Shown one piece after another: positions 57,148 to 64,000 of a DNA stretch of 64,000 nucleotides. A program made the translations under genes and the position numbers. Under the pieces are notes generated by a model, which was not told where the DNA came from, ran no database searches, and was given only the letters and a program-made list of their open reading frames with translations. Each line of letters begins with the position of its first letter. The stretch's first letter is position 1. Source of the DNA: Phlebotomus papatasi (taxonomy: Eukaryota; Arthropoda; Insecta; Diptera; Psychodidae); assembly GCF_024763615.1 (NCBI RefSeq), contig NC_077223.1, positions 99,820,627 to 99,884,626 of the forward strand. The letters run 5' to 3'.

Positions 57148-57230
57148 GGGGAAAGCGCGCTACCTTCGGACAACTTAAGCCTCGGACAATTCAATTTTTT
57201 TCTCTATGTTCATCAAATCGTCGGTTTGAT
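57148..57230. mobile_element. MITE family C, left half only
   Basis: Begins TAGGGGAAAGCGCGCTACCT then TCGGACAACTTAAGCCTCGG and continues like the left arm of 22198-22384, then changes into unrelated sequence without a right end. Directly after it, TTTTTACTGA motifs at 57255-57360 resemble the 19940-20390 minisatellite. Confidence 0.6.
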
Positions 57231-57361
57231 TAAAGTGATTTCTGATCATTTTTTTTGTAACTAAATTAATTTTTTTTACTGACTTAAACTGATATTTTTT
57301 CAACCATTTTGAATGATTTATTGAGTAATTTAATTTTTTACTGACCAAAATACACCTAAAA

Positions 57362-57805
57362 ACTATTAATCCTTAAAAGATGTATTTATGCTTGTCAATA
57401 ATCAATACTTATCGGCGACTTTCTGTTTTTTTTTTAATTTAAGTTTTAATAATCTAATTAAATAAAATAATGCGTGATACTGCTCACAACTGATTGCTTG
57501 TTTATTGTACTTTACTTGAGCTATCTAAATCCTTCAATATTTTTGCATTAATTCGATATAAACATTTTTGAACAATAAATTATCATTCTCGTCAGTAAAA
57601 ATTTTTGTAGATCAGCAAATAAACTGAGTTGATTAATAAAATATTTTACTTTGTCCGCTAAATAACGCAAAATTAATTGTCAATCACTTTGAACCATTAC
57701 ACCTTTTATGCTAAAATGATCTATACATTCTTTATTTTCATTTCGTCAAGAATATTTTACTATTTTCAAATATAAAAATTTCGCATATCCTAGGCAATAG
57801 CTGTA
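57362..57805. other. AT-rich intron sequence
   Basis: No gene or transposon end recognised. A few GTCAGTAAAAATTTTTGTAG-like pieces (about 57591) may be decayed minisatellite units. Confidence 0.45.
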
Positions 57806-58004
57806 TAGGAGAAAGTCGAGAAAGTACACTCCCTTCGAAAGTTCATGCCTTCGAATAATGTGATTTTCTTTTACTTTTCCTAAGAGACTTACAGATAATG
57901 AGCTAACTAATATTTAAAAAAATGAGGAAGTCTCATGGGAAAAATAAAAGAAAATTCACAGTATTCGAAGGCATGAACGTTCGAAGGAAGAGTACTTTCC
58001 CCTA
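57806..58004. mobile_element. MITE family A, copy 2
   Basis: Ends AGGAGAAAGT with ACTCCCTTCGAAAGTTCATG and CATGAACGTTCGAAGGAAGA then GTACTTTCCCCT. About 199 bp. The left end has a small insertion (CGAGAAAGT) relative to copy 1 at 8133-8351. Confidence 0.75.
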
Positions 58005-58227
58005 TGATTTTTACGGAGTAAATTTACTAAATTATTGACTAAAATTATGCTGTCTTTTGTTTAAAGAATTATTAATATAAACAACAGTGTCATTATTTTA
58101 CTTTTTATTTGTTTTTAATATTTTGAATTTTATATCTCTTATCAGTTAGAAAACCTTGAAGTAATATGGCTAAGATATCTTTCAGAAAAATTATAACACA
58201 TTCCATAGATTTGTCTGTTGATGGCAT

Positions 58228-58569
58228 TACAGTCGAGCCTCGCTCTAGTCCATATTTGGTTCCAGATTTGACACTTGGGTCGCACTATAGTCCATGTCAT
58301 TTCTTAAAATTATCAACGACTTTTAATATTGAAATTGCTCGACGGCTTCCACTTTCTTTGCGATTGTGGTACTTGTCCTCGCTCTCTTCATTATGGATCA
58401 CAATTATCACAACTATTCAATAAAGTTTGCGAAAAATATTAAAATAATTATGACGACATTTCATGTCGCGTACTAAAAAATATAACATAACTTAAAATCA
58501 GTGTTTTGAAATCAACGGACGATAAATTGTGGACTATAGAGCGATGGCCTATAGCGAGGTTCTACTGTA
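58228..58569. mobile_element. pogo/Tigger-like MITE (CAGTCGAGCCTCGCTCTAGTCC ends)
   Basis: TA-flanked, about 340 bp. The left end CAGTCGAGCCTCGCTCTAGT then CC is matched in reverse complement by the right end, where GGACTATAGAGC is followed by a second inverted piece, CTATAGCGAGGTTCTACTG. A direct repeat of the CTATAGTCCAT kind lies inside the left end. The frame at 58166-58423 overlaps it and is spurious. Confidence 0.7.
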
Positions 58570-61500
58570 TAAGCAAAAAGAGCATTTAAAATTCAAATTC
58601 AAGTGCAAACTCTCAACTGTTTTAAATATTTTTGATAGCAATAAAAAATCACTGGCAATTTAGAGTCACTCTTTTTGAACATTTATCCACCTTCCTGTGA
58701 TTTACTGGTCAGTAGAAGAAATTTAAACTGCACCACCAATTTTGTACTTGTGACTCTGCATTTCTTATTATTAGCACTACTCTGCGTGAATTAATAATCA
58801 ATTCCTTGTAATTGTTTATGCGTTGTCAAAAGTGGAGACACTGGAAAAGAGAGAGAGAGAGTCCCAATCATTATTCATCACCATCCTCTTGTGCCTTATG
58901 CCCAAAAACTAATCTGAACACGATGCTTTATAGATTTTGTGCAAGACAGGTTTAATTAGAAAATTCACTGAAAACGGAACACAATAAAAAATTATTATTG
59001 CTGCTTTTGCGTGTCAACATTGATTTTTGCTGGCATTTGTTGTCCAAAGGTGGCAGTTGAGCACATTACATTTACTCATCGGGTACTTATGTGACCGGAA
59101 ATTGAGTCCCATAAGTGGCTTCTATGCGCGAATACCTCGGGACGTGTCGGGTGGCTTTCCAAAGAATTCTCCAGCACGTACCTCATGTTCAACTCAATGT
59201 TTTCACCAATACCACCCAACCAATCACTCCCCCTCGGCCATCCTCAGCCCACCCACCCACAGAAAAATCCCTGGCAAATATGCCAAAATTATCATTAAGT
59301 TTGCAATGGTGATGATGCAATAGATGGTAAACGACAAAAGGTAGAAGAAATTGAAATCACTTTTTTTCTTACTGTCCATATTGTCTCTTCTTCGCACATT
59401 TTTACTGGCGGGAGATTCGTGAAAAATGATCTCATTAAAATTCGGAAGCTCCAAAATTACCATTTAGGAGATGAATATCTCCAGACGCTAGCAAAAGTGT
59501 ACAATTTCGCAAGAGATAATCGCATTTTGTCATAATTTACGTTCCACAAATGAATTTCAGAATTAATGCCTTTCATTTTTATTTTAGACTCACTAATTAA
59601 TATATTTTACAAAATAATTAAGTGTACTATCTGTGGGGTATGAATTATGCTAAAATTTTGGGATAAAAGAATGAAAGTTTTCGTGATGACTTTATCTAAA
59701 ATTTCTGTATAAGGCATGATTATTCTAAAGTTAATTTAAATTAATTAATAGGTCTTTTAAAAGAATTTCTAAGTCTATGCATTTCAATCAAAGTGATTTT
59801 TCTTGAAGTCTACACTCTGAAGTTTAAGATAAAAATAAATAAAGATTTAAGTTAAAAGTATTCAAATTAAACCACCGTGAAGACAAACGATAGGTTACAG
59901 AAAAAGAATTTTTGATACTCAATTTAAGATTTGTTACATATATGCTCATGCTTACCCACGTAGCAAAACATGATCATTTTGCACAAAAATCAGTTTCTTT
60001 TAATTCGAAAATCATCGCTTTGTTTTCGAAACGTATTTAGGTTGTTGGAACATTATTCTCCAGGATTACAATATATTTCAAAGTATTAATTAGGTAACAA
60101 TGCATGACCTTTCTCTAGGAGAACAGACATTAATTATTATTATTATTAATTAAGGAAAACAATAATTTTCTTTGAGACATGAAAATGCACGTTTAGTAAC
60201 CCAAAATATCACAGGAATATTTGTCACTGTCTTGATACGATAAACAAAACTCAAGTCTCTAAAATAATTCTCATTAATTCCGGTTTTAGACCTAAGGTTT
60301 AGTCATATAGTTTACCTTCTCCAAACACTGAATCAAAAATTGTTGGAAAATTTTGACAATTAAATATTAAGAGATAATGATAAGTAATTCTGAAGAACTA
60401 AATAAAAAATTATTGTTAGAATTTTGAAATCTTCTGAAACTGGACTAAATCTCTAATCTTAATCTGAATACTGCTTAATAATCAAATTATTCAATATTCT
60501 TGAAAATATTCTTATTGTTTCTTTTTTCTATGTTTATTGATTCACAACTCATTCAAATTGTTTAATTCATTAAAAAAGTCCCTTGCGAAAATTATTTAAT
60601 AGTAACGATTTTTTGTATTAAATCGATTGTATAACACAATGATCGATTCCAAAAAAGAATGAGTTAGCGTGTCATCTGAAAGTCAGATTACACAAAGTCG
60701 AAAAAAATCTGTAAGGTTAATTTGTAAATTATTTCTCATTCAAATTACTCGACAAAAAAATTAATCTCATATCTGACTAAAAAATTAAAAATAAAGCGCG
60801 TATTATTCATTGGGTTCCTTTATCACTGAATTGTTGGTTACATCGAACAGAGGCCTCTCGACATTCATTTTTCTATATGTTTTTGCATAGAGGCACTGAA
60901 GACTAATTCCAAGTTTTTTTCTTAAAGAGAATTGACATATCAGTCTGATATATTTCGAAATAGGGCATTAAAATATATTTAAAAATACATGTTTCGTAAT
61001 GTTCGCCGAAATAATACAAGAACTACGAGCAAATTTATTTAAGTCGCGGTGCAAAGAAAAAGTAAAAAATAGCTACACTTTTTATTAGGCTTGATGGGCC
61101 CCTGCATCGATCGTTGTCATGTCTGCATTTCTTTTGTATCACAATTTCAAGAAAAATGCGATGTCTGATGAGGAAGTAGTCAAAACAAAATTCAAGAGAA
61201 ATCAATGAAATCTAAGAATTTTACTTTGTTAGAAATTGTAGGTTAGATGGTTTAGTATCTCATCTAATGAGTGCTACCATTAAAGAAACATACGTCAAAT
61301 GTGTTTTAGTGCGGCAGAGAAAATTTTTAAAATGCATCGTTATTTTTAGTCATTTTTAACTTACTCGTCATTATGACTGTAATATGACCGTAAAATATCA
61401 CATATTTTAATAACCTGTATCACAATAAGTTTTTAATCAAAATTTTCCCCAGAAATATGTAATTTTATGCTGAAGTAATTTATCTTTCGGGGATGAACCA

Positions 61501-62748
61501 AGGTACACCTTAGGTGACACAATAACCTGAAATTTGCTATATTTTGCTTCTTGGGTAACATTACATATATCATTGGCTGATAAAAAAAGTTGCTGGATGT
61601 AGACCGTATATCTTGCAAATGTTTAAATTTTACAACCTAAAGCTACGTCATGAACAACTATAAACATTTAGGAAACATTTTTAAAGTGGTTACACTGGTC
61701 TTCGGTTGTTTTACAAAATTTTTATTTCGCATTTAAAATTTTGATTGTCGCTCCAATAAAAGTCTTCCTAAAATGTTCTTATCTCTGAAGTATTTGCACC
61801 AAAAAAAACTACTATCACATTCAATGGTCTAGAGGACAATAAAAAATTTCATGCTCTGAGTACTGGAGTCATAATTAAAATTCTCAATTTCAATGTGAAT
61901 TGATGTAAATGGCAAAGTTATATTAATTAATTTAGCCTTAAAATCAATTAGACGACGAATTAAACTTGCTTCTGAAGACATTTGTTAGTATGTAAATTTA
62001 AATAGTTGTACATTTTGTATTCACATTGGAGGTGCAGGTGTGATGTTATAGCTATTTAATAATGACACACATTGTTGTATGGTGTGTAACTTAAAATGGG
62101 GAGACATTTATATTTCTCTACATTTCAGAGCCCATACATTTGGTGCTTATTAAAGTGACTTGGAGCGTGAGGTTGTCTCTCTCACTTGATTTATTAATCA
62201 CTCATCTACTTATAGGAAGAGAAGAAAAAAAAATTACACACCTTTTATATTTTTAACGCCTCTTTATGAAGAAGAAGTGCTATGTAGTAGCTGGAGGAGA
62301 CTTTTGTGATCGACGAAGAGACAATATCGTCTAGAAAATTTATTCATAGGAAAAAAAAAGCTATACAGCCTCGAACTCTGGTTCTTCTAACATAAAACAG
62401 ACTTTTTGTCCGTTAATCGATTTGACGGTAATTTATTTGATTTTGAATTGGAAATTTTGCTTGTAACTCTTTCAATTCTTTGATCCGATAGGAATAAAAT
62501 TTGCCAAATTGAACTTTCTGACTTGGAATTCGAACGATCGAGGTGAGGGAGTTAAGCAAATGAGCTTAAATGAAATACAATTCACGTCACCTACAATCCA
62601 TCTTCTTACCACTTTCCTTCCCGGGGAGATTGACAGAAATGATTATGATGGTATTACATTTAGTTTTTACAAGCAGAAAGTTCTTTTTCTCGGTTTTATT
62701 GCTCGAACTCTATAGAAGGAGCAACATGTAATCCGCCTGTTCACAAAA
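58570..62748. other. Intron sequence, partly unique
   Basis: 58660-59480 looks unique and less AT-rich, with small frames on both strands and a (GA)n run at about 58850. 59500-61980 is AT-rich, with an (ATT)n run near 60133. 61541-61560 contains a TTTTGCTTCTTGGGTA tip like that of the element at 62749-63012. 61990-62720 again looks unique; 62509-62715 is open for 68 codons without recognisable similarity. No homeobox exon was found. Confidence 0.45.
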
Positions 62749-63012
62749 GTACCCAAGAAACAATTTTTGCTTAATATAGTGTTGTAGAATTCCTTAAGTA
62801 AGACACTATAGAACCAAAAATCTTTTTATTTGCTTATAACGCTCTTGTTCCCATCATTGAGATTACTATAAGTAAAGTGGCGCACTCCTAAGGATCTTAA
62901 GAGCTTCTATAGGAATTTCAACAGAAAATTCTAACTTTAAGTCTTTTAAAAGTGCACTAAAACACTTGTTTAATAGTTGGTTCTATAAGGCAGCTATTTT
63001 GCTTCTTGGGTA
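62749..63012. mobile_element. MITE with TACCCAAGAAGCAA ends
   Basis: Left TACCCAAGAAACAATTTTTG and right TTTTGCTTCTTGGGTA are inverted. Inner AGAACCAA / TTGGTTCT pieces are also inverted. About 264 bp. A lone tip of the same kind is at 61541-61560. Confidence 0.6.
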
Positions 63013-63148
63013 GTTTTTACAACCATTCGGTAAAAAGAAGAAAAAGTCGTTGAATTTCAAAAATTTTACTGGGATTTCTAATATTAAAATAGGATTTTTC
63101 GCATATTTCTGAGAATTTGATAAATGAATTGATTTAAAAAAAACTTGT

Positions 63149-63388
63149 AAAGTAAAGTGACCTCGCCTGGCCGGTTCCTCGTCTCGACCGGCAGAGTTAT
63201 TTATTCAATTTATTTATATTTGCTGTAATTTTAACGTATGATCTAACACTAATAGGACAATTATTACATAAATAATACGAATCAGTGACAATTTCATAGA
63301 AATTGACCATCACACCGATCAAACATTCAAAAATTGACCCACCGATCGAGTTGAGGAACCCCGTCGAGTGAGGGCACTTTACCTTATT
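63149..63388. mobile_element. CTCGAGTCGACCGG MITE, copy 3 (flipped interior)
   Basis: Ends AAGTAAAGTGACCTCGCCTG and GTCGAGTGAGGGCACTTTAC then CTTATTCTGCTGAATA. The interior, including CGTATGATCTAACACTAATA, is the reverse complement of the interiors at 12183 and 44649, so this copy lies in the opposite orientation. The right flank still shows the outer-arm junction of the long form. Confidence 0.7.
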
Positions 63389-63476
63389 CTGCTGAATAGC
63401 TTAAAGGTATATTTGGATTGAATTGAATCCCACTTAATTTTCTCTCCTTTAAACAATACCATCGTTTAGTTTCGAA

Positions 63477-63560
63477 TTGGTATTGATGTAAATTAACTGG
63501 TTTTGGTATTGGCATTGTTACTGATATTCCTACCGGTATTGTTACTGATATTGGTTATCA
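63477..63560. repeat. Short repeat of GGTATTG-GTTACTGATATT
   Basis: GGTATTGATGTAAATTAACT, GGTATTGGCATTGTTACTGA and GGTATTGTTACTGATATTGG follow each other with small variations, a short imperfect tandem repeat. 63560-64000 shows nothing else. Confidence 0.5.
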
Positions 63561-64000
63561 ACAAATCACCAGAGAAAATTGATAGTAAACAAGTAATATT
63601 AATAAATTTGCAATTCTAGGGACGAATTCTATTCGAAGTTCGAAACGGTTTTGAACCGGTAAATACGAAAAACTCGTGAGTTAATGTTCTAAAATCAAGA
63701 TATTTTTTCTATATTTATAGGATTAAAAAGATTGATTTTGTAACTAATCGGAATGAATTCTTGTAATTTATCGATCCCTAAGTCAATACCATAAATTCGA
63801 TATAACAGTTCCTAATCACGGTTTGATATCATTTTCGTGGTGGTATTGATAATCACTTTGTAAAACATTTTGGGATTGGTCTTTGGAACATTGTGAAATT
63901 GATTTTACAACGTAATGCGTATTGATTTTCGTCGTACCATAGTATTAATTTAGAACATTTTAAGATAGGCTTTACTTCTATAACATTGTAGCTATATTTT

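Larger units (their letters stand above)
54141..64000 (+). other. mirr: Start of the next Iroquois intron (at least 9.86 kb, phase 2)
   Basis: It begins GTAAGTGTAT after exon B. No acceptor followed by homeodomain-like codons was found before the window ends, so the intron continues beyond 64000. 54180-54890 and 58590-59480 look unique. The rest holds the MITEs and foldback listed separately. Confidence 0.75.

Noticed and set aside
58166..58423. 85-codon plus-strand frame
   Set aside because: Most of it lies inside the pogo-like MITE at 58228-58569 and crosses its left end.
1..64000. CRISPR-like array or phage/plasmid origin from the clusters of short palindromes
   Set aside because: Spacers are not of constant length, the palindromes diverge, the host is an animal with spliced genes, and no cas-like frames exist.

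Overview
The window is animal nuclear DNA, most likely from a dipteran insect. A nematoceran fly such as a sand fly or midge would fit, but the species cannot be named from the sequence alone. It is AT-rich (about two thirds A+T by eye), almost entirely non-coding, and full of short non-autonomous transposons. It carries two exons of one Iroquois-family homeobox gene on the + strand. There are no bacterial-type operons, no rRNA and no CRISPR. No transposase or reverse-transcriptase reading frame long enough to be functional was seen.

The gene is best matched to mirror (mirr). Exon A (35813-36148, 112 codons) carries the conserved Cys-Cys / Cys-x-Cys N-terminal Iroquois block. Exon B (54031-54140, 36 codons plus two bases) carries the conserved stretch just before the homeodomain. 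Both have clean acceptor and GTAAGT donor sites and join in frame across a 17.9-kb intron. The first coding exon and promoter were not found in the 35.8 kb upstream. The TALE homeodomain was not found in the 9.9 kb downstream, so the window lies inside a very long gene.

Layout: 1-35812 is an upstream intron or 5' flank holding most of the repeats and all the CTCF-like motifs I found. These sit near 1.25, 12.1-12.4, 25.3 and 34.5 kb. 36149-54030 is the intron between the two exons, with piggyBac-like and pogo-like MITEs, clusters of a 20-bp palindrome, and several stretches that look unique and are candidate regulatory DNA. 54141-64000 is the start of the next intron, dominated by MITEs and a 1.36-kb foldback element.

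Repeat content: many TA-flanked MITEs share AGGGGAAAGTG-like ends but have unrelated interiors. One 904-bp element has ends matching the plant Stowaway signature. Two 988-bp elements of identical length lie in direct orientation on either side of exon A. There is a tRNA-derived SINE, Penelope-like fragments with hammerhead-ribozyme-like cores, a 21-bp minisatellite that folds back on itself, and a diverged tandem array whose monomers carry the palindrome TTAGTACATGCATGTACTAA. The main biological questions are how this repeat load relates to mirr regulation, and whether the unique intronic stretches are conserved enhancers.
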